From: JTS-RE9 sp964649195
GTDB lineage: Bacteria > Planctomycetota > Phycisphaerae > Phycisphaerales > Phycisphaeraceae
NCBI GenBank assembly: GCA_964649195.1
Contig: CAZYPK010000025.1
Coordinates: 1 to 44,268, forward strand
DNA: 44,268 bases
Direction of reading: 5' to 3'
Position numbers and translations under genes: made by a program. This document shows, in pieces, positions 1 through 6,709 of this stretch. The number at the start of each line of letters is the position of its first letter. Positions within the stretch are counted from its first letter, which is position 1. Below the pieces are notes generated by a model, which worked only from the letters and a program-made list of their open reading frames with translations, was not told where the DNA came from and did no database searches.

Positions 1-750
1 TGCCGGAGTCGTGCTTCCATGAATACCCCACGGCGGTGCCCGCGTCGTTGATGGCGAAGGCTTGGGCGAACGTGCTGCCGCTGCTGCTCAGGCCCAGATG
101 CCCCAGTTCGGTGGCGGCGGTGCCGGAGGCGTCCCAGCGCACGGCACGGCTGCCCATGTAGATGTCGGAAACGTACTTCTCCGAATATCCCACGGCGGTG
201 CCCGCATCGTTGACGGCGTAGGCACCGGCGAACGTGCCGCTGCTGCTCAGGCCCAGATTCCCCAGTTCGGTGGCGGCGGTGGTGTCATAGTCCCAGCGCA
301 CGGCGCGGCTGCCTTGGAGAACACCGGAGTCGTTGTACTTCTGCGAATACCCCACGGCGGTGCCCGCGTCGTTGATGGCGTAGGCGCGGGCGGACGTGGT
401 GCCGCTGCTGCTCAGGCCCAGATTCCCCAGTTCGGTGGCGGCGGTGCCGGAGGCGTCCCAGCGCACGGCGCGGTTGCCTTGGCTGACACCGAAGACGTAC
501 TTATCCGAATACCCCACAGCGGTGCCGCTGTTGTTCACTGCCGACCCCGGCAGGACTGGCACTTGGCTATTCAGATAACCATTCAACCATTCCCCGTCAC
601 CGAGTCATACGTCAGCCCTCCCGCGACCAGCAGCGGCGTGGGCGCGGCCTGCGCCGCGGGGGTGTTCCCTGTTCCCGCCATCACCGCCGCCGCCAGCAGC
701 ACCGCCCGCCGCAGGCGGCGGTTCATTTTTCGATCCTTCACAGTCTTCAT
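1..750 (-). pseudogene. HAF-repeat secreted protein, apparently frameshifted, runs off left edge
   Basis: Start ATG at 750 follows an AAAGGAGC ribosome-binding site. The first 55 codons read MKTVKDRKMNRRLRR, then a hydrophobic stretch ending in an AQA-type cleavage site, then SVTGNG and a TGA stop at 583-585. One base away the frame stays open to the window edge and encodes at least three tandem units of about 39 residues (AVGYS, RAVRWD, AATELGNLGLSSSGT, AINDAGT), typical of HAF-type extracellular repeats. One extra G in the C-run at 592-595 would join the two frames as DSVTGEWLNGYLNSQ. So it is either a real one-base deletion or a homopolymer sequencing error. The signal region is nearly identical to that of the PEP-CTERM protein at 6710-8983. 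The C-terminus, and any sorting tag, lie outside the window. Confidence 0.7.
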
Positions 751-774
751 CCGTCAGCTCCTTTTGTTTGTTAT

Positions 775-789
775 GCCCCGACATGAGGC
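775..789. promoter_or_regulatory. degenerate palindrome upstream of secreted-protein gene
   Basis: A GCCCCGACATGAGGC motif lies about 25 bases before the start of the HAF-repeat gene. It resembles the perfect palindrome GCCTCGC-AA-GCGAGGC at 9005-9020, which sits at the same place before the PEP-CTERM gene. It may be an operator or an mRNA hairpin; this is inference from position and similarity. Confidence 0.3.
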
Positions 790-836
790 GATGGGTGATT
801 GGATTTCACGCCTGGAATTGCGTGAAGAAACGACAT

Positions 837-1493
837 TCATTCCTCGTATCCAAACAGCGAATAATCGATCAGCATGTTGCCCGTCAAATCGGAAACATCC
901 TGTCTGTCCCGAACGGCGTGCGGATAATGTTCACGCCGGTTCAGGGACATATACAACACCCCGATCAGATCATCCTGATTGTTCCTCAACTGTTGAGCCA
1001 CCACGGAGACAATGAACTTGCTTATTTCGACAGCCGCAGTGAATTGTGGATTGCCGGAAGCGGACAACAGAGTTCCCAACGAATCGACAAACCGTCCGAA
1101 GCTGGAATCCCTGACAACTCCGTCAATCATTTCGCCGATGTTGCGAACATCGCTGTCGCTTTCTATCACGATAAGATTCCAGTTGAAGTCCTGGGGAATC
1201 GAACTCGCCTGAAAAAGCACATAACCCGTGTCTCCGAAGGTAAAGACATGGTTGTCCTTTACATTGTCGATTTCGGTGAAAATCCTCGCGGCGGCAACGG
1301 CACGAACCGCCTGCTGGACAATTTCACGCTTTCTGGCCGGATCAGTGGCGCGTACAAATTCGGTCATATCGGGAAGCTGATCGTTCCCGACGTTGACGAA
1401 GCTGATGATTTTCACTTCCGCAGGCGCATCCCAGAACAGAAAACTTTCTCGGTTATCGGTGATCTTCAGTTTGTTGATTCGAAAATAGAACAT
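837..1493 (-). CDS. hypothetical protein, 218 aa
   Basis: Not recognised. It begins MFYFRINKLKITDNRESFLFW from an ATG with GGAG seven bases upstream. There is no signal peptide or membrane segment, and the composition is that of a soluble mixed alpha/beta protein. The N-terminal part (an FRINKLKITDN strand, then FVNVG) looks like a beta-rich domain. The middle (residues ~110-160) is acidic and contains an ESDSDVRNIGEMIDG stretch. It is first in line behind the HAF-repeat gene on the same strand, 87 bases away, and is followed upstream by two other unknown genes in the same orientation. Base composition is lower in GC than the flanking genes, suggesting accessory origin. No function is proposed. 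Confidence 0.65.
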   Translation of the reverse strand: MFYFRINKLKITDNRESFLFWDAPAEVKIISFVNVGNDQLPDMTEFVRATDPARKREIVQQAVRAVAAARIFTEIDNVKDNHVFTFGDTGYVLFQASSIPQDFNWNLIVIESDSDVRNIGEMIDGVVRDSSFGRFVDSLGTLLSASGNPQFTAAVEISKFIVSVVAQQLRNNQDDLIGVLYMSLNRREHYPHAVRDRQDVSDLTGNMLIDYSLFGYEE

Positions 1494-1598
1494 GGGTCGC
1501 TCCGATGTGTCAGATTATGAAATGAAACCTTGGATTATTACCGGTGACGGCATGTCAATATCCGTGAATATCTTTCGATCCATACTCCGAAGTCGGCT

Positions 1599-2018
1599 TC
1601 AGTCGTCGCTGTCGCCAGTGATTTCCTTGAACATTTCGGCAGCAGCCGCCTCATCCCTGATCCCCGGAGACGGGTTCGGCATGAACCAGAGCTTCGTGTT
1701 GTGCTGCCTTTCGACGGCGATATTGAATCGCTGGCCCTTTCGGACGGGGAGAACCTGGGACCATCCGCGATCATCGGGGGGTGTGTCATCGTCGTATCCG
1801 GTTCGCAGCGCAGGAAACTCGGTCTCACCCCGCGCGTTCTTCTTTTCCAGCACGTTGAGTTCGGCAAGAACCTTACCGAAGTCCCCTCCGCCGTTGGTCA
1901 GCAGCAGCAGTCCGTCGACACAAGCCGTGTAGGTTCTTGGTGAGATCACTTTTTTGTCCCCATTCCTTCTGTAATCGCCGGGAGGGATTTCAAGTGCTTT
2001 GTCCGTGGGGCAGGTCAT
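1599..2018 (-). CDS. hypothetical protein, ~139 aa
   Basis: Not recognised. The ATG at 2018 (MTCPTDKALEIPPGDY) has GGAG six bases upstream; an in-frame ATG at 2024 is the alternative. The protein is soluble and hydrophilic, with an acidic segment (GYDDDTPPDDRGW) in the middle and an acidic C-terminus ending GDSDD. No signal peptide, membrane helix or cysteine motif is visible. It lies between two other unknown genes on the same strand with about 100-270-base gaps. Immediately upstream (2056-2110) is a relic of the 5' region otherwise found before the two secreted repeat-protein genes, so this gene may sit where such a gene once started. Confidence 0.55.
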   Translation of the reverse strand: MTCPTDKALEIPPGDYRRNGDKKVISPRTYTACVDGLLLLTNGGGDFGKVLAELNVLEKKNARGETEFPALRTGYDDDTPPDDRGWSQVLPVRKGQRFNIAVERQHNTKLWFMPNPSPGIRDEAAAAEMFKEITGDSDD

Positions 2019-2055
2019 GAGCATCTCCGTTGTCGGAATGGTTTGATGGAGTTTT

Positions 2056-2110
2056 GATCCGTCAATTCATCTGAGTTGCGCCTCGCATGCGAAGCGGTTG
2101 ATCGATCGTG
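2056..2110 (-). repeat. relic copy of the secreted-protein 5' region
   Basis: Read on the minus strand, this stretch matches the leader of the PEP-CTERM gene (8985-9025): a GCCTCGC-like near-palindrome at 2080-2095, then an AACTCAGATGAATTGACGGAT stretch in which the GGATG start is changed to GGATC. It looks like a third, decayed copy of the same 5' untranslated region with its start codon lost. Confidence 0.45.
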
Positions 2111-2283
2111 GTTGGGTTTTCATTTCGAGCCACGACGTGGCACATCGAGGATATCTTGTCCGGGCCGCATGGCGTCAGCTTGCGGAGGCTTTGTTCGGGG
2201 TACCATGCGGCGTGATAGCCGCTTCCCAATGTCTGGCGAACTTGCCGTGCATATTTTGACCTGAGGCTCATATGTTTCCTCCA

Positions 2284-2727
2284 TTACGCCGTCTTGCTTG
2301 TTCCGAACAGGAATCCCGCTGCAATACCCGCAAGGCCAATAAGTAGCTGGAGCACTTGAGGGTTGTAACATGAGGTAAATCCAATCACGAAAAGACCGAT
2401 TAGCAGAATCAAAAAGACGAGGCCTGACATGGCGGGACGGCTAAACAATACTCTTTCAAAAAACGATGCACGGGCCTTTTGCTCAAGAAACCGAACCAGC
2501 TCTTCGGTGGTATGGAAAATGCGGACAGAACCTTCGGGATAAACAAAGCAAAGCTCTTCATTGTCGTTTCCCGATTCGTCTTTCGCGCGAATAGCCGCCA
2601 AATGACCGCCAAATGCGTTCTTCACGATCTCAGTCACGTCCAGTCCGCTCCATTGGGGGTAACGATTCCGGTATTCGTCGATGACCAACTTCTTGATTTC
2701 AGGATGGGTCATTTCGGAGTAAGCCAT
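2284..2727 (-). CDS. hypothetical membrane protein, 147 aa
   Basis: Not recognised. The start ATG at 2727 has AGGA eight bases upstream. Residues 1-95 are soluble and polar (MAYSEMTHPEIKKLVIDEY; a YPEGSVRIFHTTEELVRFLE segment). Two hydrophobic helices follow at about 100-118 (GLVFLILLIGLFVIGF) and 123-142 (VLQLLIGLAGIAAGFLFG), separated by a short SCYNPQ turn. The topology is a cytoplasmic N-terminal domain with a helical hairpin at the C-terminus. It is the most upstream of the three unknown genes behind the first HTH regulator (2967-3260) and may be co-transcribed with it, since the gap is 239 bases with no obvious terminator. Confidence 0.6.
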   Translation of the reverse strand: MAYSEMTHPEIKKLVIDEYRNRYPQWSGLDVTEIVKNAFGGHLAAIRAKDESGNDNEELCFVYPEGSVRIFHTTEELVRFLEQKARASFFERVLFSRPAMSGLVFLILLIGLFVIGFTSCYNPQVLQLLIGLAGIAAGFLFGTSKTA

Positions 2728-2966
2728 GATTCTGATCCTGAACAGTCAATCAATGGGACGTAATATCTTGTCCGAGCCGCGCAGTTTCCGGGCTTACGAA
2801 TTCCGGCGGCCCGCGCGGAGCGGCGTAAAGCCTTTGCTCCGCGGCTAAACGAGTGTTTGCGATGCGATGTCTTGTCTCCGTTCTGCGATGAGGCCACTAT
2901 GCACATGAAATGAGATCGATCAATCCCCCAAACTTGGGGGATCGGCGGGCGGGGCTTCGGCGGAGA

Positions 2967-3260
2967 TCAGGTTTCGGGTTCGTCTGTGCGATCGTCGCGC
3001 AGGCAGAGGGCCATCAGTTCGTCGCGGCCGTTGACGCCGAACTTTTTGTAGAGGGCCTGGATGTATTCGCGGACGGTGTGGATGCTCAGTCCGGCGGCGT
3101 GGGCGATCTGCTTGGGGGCCTTGGCGGCGAGCAGGTCGGCCAGAACCTGTTGCTGGCGCGGGGTGAGGTGGATGCCATCGTGGGCGGGCGCCAATCGGCG
3201 GCGGGAGGCGGGGACGGGAGGGGAGGATGAAGGTTGGTTGCCGGAAGAAGTGTCGGACAT
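2967..3260 (-). CDS. HTH-only LuxR/GerE-type regulator, 97 aa (copy 1)
   Basis: DNA-binding transcriptional regulator. The C-terminal ~60 residues match the GerE/LuxR helix-turn-helix: LTPRQQQVLADLLAAKAPKQI (helix 1-2), then GLSIHTVREYIQALYKKFGV (recognition helix and trailing helix). There is no receiver or ligand domain; residues 1-35 are a Ser/Pro-rich tail. The start ATG at 3260 was chosen because the paralogue at 9399-9656 begins at the equivalent ATG and both follow the same structured leader. The open frame that extends further upstream in this copy is not conserved in the other, so it is untranslated leader. The ATG is bracketed by an 8-bp stem that would hide the ribosome-binding region. 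A likely target is the neighbouring secreted repeat-protein gene; that is inference. Confidence 0.8.
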   Translation of the reverse strand: MSDTSSGNQPSSSPPVPASRRRLAPAHDGIHLTPRQQQVLADLLAAKAPKQIAHAAGLSIHTVREYIQALYKKFGVNGRDELMALCLRDDRTDEPET

Positions 3261-3457
3261 GGCGGGCCCCGATGAAAAAGAGCGTCGGACCGATGGAACG
3301 CTCAGAGAAGGCCCGCCAAGGCCCACAAGCAACGCGCCACGGCCGACGCCCCTTTCGGGGCGCGGCACAGGACGCTGCTTACTTGACTGAAACTTGGCGG
3401 TTTTCTCTGAAGCAGCTTCTTGACGCACGCGCGTCAAATCAAAATTGTCGCCCCCAT
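3261..3457 (-). ncRNA. conserved structured 5' leader RNA, copy 1
   Basis: About 197 nt between the predicted transcription start and the regulator's ATG, closely similar to 9657-9858. Read 5'-3' on the minus strand it shows: a TTGACGC-N4-GCGTCAA hairpin (3437-3420); a GCTGCTT/AAGCAGC long-range stem enclosing an ACCGCCAAGT segment; a CGCCCC-GAAA-GGGGCG hairpin with a GNRA tetraloop (3362-3347), extended by GCCG/CGGC across a bulged U; then an outer stem GGCGGGCC (3317-3310) with GGCCCGCC (3268-3261) abutting the ATG. The outer stem encloses GAGCGT/ACGCTC followed by five U (3303-3275), a terminator-like shape. The outer stem differs from copy 2 by a compensatory G-C to C-G swap. It resembles no riboswitch class I know and could act by attenuation or by start-site sequestration. 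Confidence 0.7.
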
Positions 3458-3463
3458 GCGAAC

Positions 3464-3491
3464 ATCATATGCCGGGGTCGGTTCGTCGCAA
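3464..3491 (-). promoter_or_regulatory. sigma70-type promoter of the HTH leader, copy 1
   Basis: On the minus strand TTGCGA, a 16-bp spacer, then TATGAT. The identical boxes and spacing occur at 9865-9892 before the second HTH gene. Transcription would start near 3457. Confidence 0.6.
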
Positions 3492-3514
3492 ACAGGTGAT
3501 GTGAAAGACGCGGA

Positions 3515-3540
3515 GGACGCGCAGCGAGGACGCTGCGGCT
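3515..3540. repeat. 26-bp dispersed repeat unit (GCAGCGAGGACGCTGC core)
   Basis: The self-complementary core GCAGCG-AGGA-CGCTGC occurs here and, in either orientation, at 6615-6640, 9910-9935 and 9964-9989. It is an intergenic hairpin-forming repeat. Confidence 0.5.
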
Positions 3541-3740
3541 GTGGGGATCGCGAAGCCGCAAGCGGCTTGGGCGTGGGGTTGTTCAGGAATTCCGAACTTT
3601 GAATTCCCGCCGATGATTGTGCCTTGGCGGGGTTGATAACCGATATGGGGTAGGATTCCGTGGGTTGGCGTGATATGCTGTTTTCAGTTGCGTTGGACCT
3701 GCACAAGGATGGCAGGCTTGGCCAAGGTAGGGATGCCCAC

Positions 3741-5141
3741 ATGACCACGGTTCATAAAATCGTCCTGTCGCTGATCGCCACGGTCTGCATTTCACTGATC
3801 GTCTTCTACAGCATCAAGGGCAACAACCGGCAGCCGCAGCCGGTGGCGGTCGTTGTGCCCGGGCCTGATGGTTCCAGGTCTCCGGGGGAGGACGAAGGCA
3901 AGACTCAGGTCGATGATGGTGCCCGCGCCAGGGCGATGCGGGAACCGGTGATCGTCGGGCCTTCCGCCGCGAATCCACCGGCAGGACTCGATGAGCTGGT
4001 CGCCAGGGTTCGCAGCGAGATCGCCACGAACGAGCCTGTGCGGATCGATGAAGCCGCCGCCGCCGCCGCCCCCGGGCCGACTCCCACCGCCATCGCCAAC
4101 GCTCCGACCGCCATCGAACTGGCCGAGGCTTCCGGGCCATCTTCTTCCGTGGGTTCTGTTGCCGTGCCGCCGGTCGCTCTCACCACGGCTGCACCGGACG
4201 GCGGATCGGTTGAGGATCACGAGGATTTTGCGGACATTGTTCCCGTCGATTTGCCGGACGCTTCGACAGCCGATGCGCCCAAGGCCAATGATGATGCGGG
4301 CGTTCCCACCTTCACGCTGGGCGAACCGCCCCGCAAGACGCTCGCCGCCGATGCTGCGGATGAAATCGCATCCAATGATGCGGGAGCAGATGCGCCGGCC
4401 ACGCGGGACCTGTTTGAGGGCCGGATTGCGGAGATCACCGGCCGCCGCGAGCCGCTGCCGCCGCTGGTGCAGATTCGATCGAATGAGGAATCGACCGTCG
4501 AAGCGGAAGCGACGCCGAAAGTGGAGCCGGTCGTCCGGGTTGATGATGGCAAGGTGGGAACGGGGATCGTCGTCGAACCCCATGCCGCCGCCAACGGGCC
4601 ATCGGCCGCACCCAGGCCCATCGAAGCCGCAAAACCCGCCGCGACACCGGCAGCTTCGTCAACGCGGAAAACCTACACGGTCAAGCCTGGCGATTCGTTC
4701 AGTTCCATCGCCTTGAGGGAGCTGGGGGCCGAGCGTCACTGGCTGGCGATTGTGGATGCGAATCCGGGCGTCGATCCCAAGCGGATCAAGGTCGGGCAGG
4801 TGATCGCGCTGCCGGTGATCGATGGCGATGAAGCCCGGCCCGCCGCACCGGTGGCCGCCGGCACGACCGAGAGCAACGGCAAGGCCGCGACCGTGAAGCC
4901 TGCGATCACCGCCGATGCGAAGCCCGGCGCCGGCAGTGATGCAAAGCCCGCCGCAACCGGCGAAGCGAAGATTCACGAAGTCCGTGCCGGTGAAAATCTC
5001 TCCTCGATCTCCCGCCGCCACTTCAACACCCCCGACCACTGGCGGCACATCTACATCACCAACCGCGAAATCATCGGCGGCGACCCCGGCAGACTCCACG
5101 CGGGCCTCAAACTCAAAATCACCACGCCCAAGGCGGATTAG
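3741..5141 (+). CDS. membrane-anchored protein with two LysM domains, 466 aa
   Basis: LysM domains bind the glycan strands of peptidoglycan or related N-acetylglucosamine polymers, so this is probably an envelope protein. Residues ~6-24 (IVLSLIATVCISLIVFYSI) form an N-terminal signal anchor. A long low-complexity Ala/Pro/Asp linker follows (~30-310). The first LysM is at ~313-358 (YTVKPGDSFSSIALRELG ... IKVGQVIALP), a second linker follows, and the second LysM is at ~412-462 (HEVRAGENLSSISRRHF ... LHAGLKLKI), reaching the C-terminus. The ATG at 3741 is preferred over upstream starts because it places the hydrophobic anchor at the N-terminus. No catalytic domain is visible. It could be a FimV-like or structural cell-wall protein. 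It stands alone on the plus strand, 205 bases before an oxidoreductase gene and separated from it by a fold-back repeat. Confidence 0.8.
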   Translation: MTTVHKIVLSLIATVCISLIVFYSIKGNNRQPQPVAVVVPGPDGSRSPGEDEGKTQVDDGARARAMREPVIVGPSAANPPAGLDELVARVRSEIATNEPVRIDEAAAAAAPGPTPTAIANAPTAIELAEASGPSSSVGSVAVPPVALTTAAPDGGSVEDHEDFADIVPVDLPDASTADAPKANDDAGVPTFTLGEPPRKTLAADAADEIASNDAGADAPATRDLFEGRIAEITGRREPLPPLVQIRSNEESTVEAEATPKVEPVVRVDDGKVGTGIVVEPHAAANGPSAAPRPIEAAKPAATPAASSTRKTYTVKPGDSFSSIALRELGAERHWLAIVDANPGVDPKRIKVGQVIALPVIDGDEARPAAPVAAGTTESNGKAATVKPAITADAKPGAGSDAKPAATGEAKIHEVRAGENLSSISRRHFNTPDHWRHIYITNREIIGGDPGRLHAGLKLKITTPKAD

Positions 5142-5192
5142 CGCGGAGCGCGCGAAAAGCAGGAGAGCAGGAAAGCAGGAGCGCGCGAAAAG

Positions 5193-5328
5193 CAGGAGAG
5201 CAGGAAAACAGGAAAGCAAGAAATTCAAGGCAAGGGCGCGGAGAGCGAGCGAGCAGAAAATCGGAGACCGGCAGCCGTCAACATCGTGTGCCTTGAATTT
5301 CCTGCTTTCCTGTTTTCCTGCTCTCCTG
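5193..5328. repeat. fold-back element with 40-bp inverted arms
   Basis: Left arm 5193-5232 and right arm 5289-5328 are inverted copies, 39 of 40 positions matching. Each arm is made of degenerate tandem AGGAAAGCAGGA-type units plus AAATTCAAGGCA; the core is 56 bp. Further tandem units precede it (5155-5192). It fills the gap between the LysM and oxidoreductase genes. Confidence 0.75.
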
Positions 5329-5346
5329 TTTTCAATTCCCCCCCCC

Positions 5347-6543
5347 ATGCCCATCCCTCTGGACACCCTCATCCTTGGCGGCGGCGCCGTCGGGCTCTGG
5401 CTCCTCGATGAACTGACCCGTCGCGGCCACGCGGCCCTGCTGCTGGAAGCCCATGCCCTGGGCAACGGCCAGACCGTCGCTTCGCAAGGCATCATCCACG
5501 GCGGCCTCAAGTATTCCCTCGCCGGCCTGCTCACCGCCGCCGCCGACGCCATCAAACACCTGCCCGCACTGTGGCGCGACTGTCTGGCAGGCCGCGCCGA
5601 GCCGAACCTTTCTCAGACCCGGATGCGCGCCGACTTCTGCCACCTCTGGTCCACCGATTCCATCATGTCGCGCCTCGGCAGGCTCGGCGCATCGCTCGCC
5701 CTGCAAGTCAAGCCCGTCGATCTGCCGCGCGATCAGTGGCCCGCTCTCCTTCAAGGCTGCACCGGCGGCGTCAGCAGGCTCGATGAACAGGTCATCGCGC
5801 CTTCATCGTTCATCGAAACGCTTGCCGCCAGGCGGTGCGATCGCATCCTGAAAGTCGATGCCGGCGAAGGCGTGAAGTTTGTGACCGCATCGCCAGGCGT
5901 TGTCAGCGAAGTGCATTGCAGCGATCGCTCCGGCGGCGAGGCGCTTCGCTTCAAACCCACCACCATCGTGCTCGCCGCGGGACAAGGCAACGAAATGCTG
6001 CGACAGCGCATCGGCCTTTCTTCGCAGGCCATGCAGCGAAGGCCGCTGCACCTCTGCATGGCGCGCGGTCCGCTGCCCGCCTTCAACGGCCACTGCATCG
6101 ACGGCGGCAGGACCAGGCTCACCATCACCAGCGATGTCGATTCGCAAGGCAGGACCATCTGGCAACTGGGCGGACAGGTTTCCGAAGACGGCGTGAAGAT
6201 GGATCGCGCCGCCCTGATCGGGCATGTCAGGCGCGAGGTGCTGGGCGTGCTGCCTGCCATGAATGAAGCCGACTTGGCGAAAGCGGAATGGTCCACCTGT
6301 CGCATCGATCGTGCGGAAGGCGCCGATCGCCTGGGGCGGCGACCATCGGGCGCGGTGGTGCTGCGCGAAGGGAATGTGATCACCTGCTGGCCGACGAAGC
6401 TGGTGCTCGTGCCCCATGCGGTGTCGCGGATCATCAGCCGGCTGCCCCCCGCGTCGCAGCCGTTCGACGCGGTGCCATTGACCGGCTGGCCCCGGCCGAA
6501 CGTGGCGCCGCCGCCCTGGGAACTGGAACAGGATTGGCGTTGA
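5347..6543 (+). CDS. FAD-dependent oxidoreductase (DAO / glycerol-3-phosphate dehydrogenase-like), 398 aa
   Basis: A flavoprotein predicted to oxidise a small hydroxy- or amino-acid-like substrate. The N-terminus LDTLILGGGAVGLWLLDELTRR is a GxGxxG dinucleotide-binding fold, with Glu at the end of the second strand (LLLEA). NGQTVASQGIIHGGLKY resembles the conserved second segment of DAO-family proteins. PTTIVLAAGQGNEML (~residues 205-219) is the conserved ATG-like FAD contact. The GRRPSGAVV segment near residue 335 is in the place of the C-terminal flavin motif. The ATG at 5347 gives the correct family start directly before the Rossmann fold. No Shine-Dalgarno is seen, because the upstream bases belong to a repeat element. 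Substrate unknown. Confidence 0.75.
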   Translation: MPIPLDTLILGGGAVGLWLLDELTRRGHAALLLEAHALGNGQTVASQGIIHGGLKYSLAGLLTAAADAIKHLPALWRDCLAGRAEPNLSQTRMRADFCHLWSTDSIMSRLGRLGASLALQVKPVDLPRDQWPALLQGCTGGVSRLDEQVIAPSSFIETLAARRCDRILKVDAGEGVKFVTASPGVVSEVHCSDRSGGEALRFKPTTIVLAAGQGNEMLRQRIGLSSQAMQRRPLHLCMARGPLPAFNGHCIDGGRTRLTITSDVDSQGRTIWQLGGQVSEDGVKMDRAALIGHVRREVLGVLPAMNEADLAKAEWSTCRIDRAEGADRLGRRPSGAVVLREGNVITCWPTKLVLVPHAVSRIISRLPPASQPFDAVPLTGWPRPNVAPPPWELEQDWR

Positions 6544-6556
6544 ACCCGGGCGGGAA

Positions 6557-6640
6557 AAGAGCCGCGACCCAACGAGTCATAGCCGCAGTTTCAAAGCCGC
6601 AGCGTCCGCTTCATAGCCGCAGCGTCCTCGCTGCGCGTCC
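6557..6640. repeat. intergenic mixed repeat remnants
   Basis: A half copy of the GAGCCGCGAC...GAGTC palindrome (about 6557-6578), several GCCGCAGCGTCC units, and a full AGCCGCAGCG...CGTCC 26-bp unit at 6615-6640. No gene is seen between 6544 and 6709. Confidence 0.45.
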
Positions 6641-6709
6641 GCGGTTTCACGCGCCCCAAGGCACGCGGGCTTCAAGCCCGCGTGCCCGTCATCGAACCTC
6701 TTCTTCGCC

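Noticed and set aside
62..1015. Long plus-strand reading frame with repeated QFGGGGAGGVPAHG-like units
   Set aside because: It is the antisense shadow of the minus-strand HAF repeats, whose residues and signal peptide make biological sense.
3261..3437. N-terminal extension of the first HTH protein upstream of 3260
   Set aside because: Open in this copy only. In the other copy indels shift the frame while stems are conserved, so it is leader RNA rather than protein.
3261..3457. Known riboswitch classes (c-di-GMP-I, cobalamin, SAM, glycine)
   Set aside because: The GNRA tetraloop recalled c-di-GMP-I, but its conserved core bases and those of the other classes are absent.
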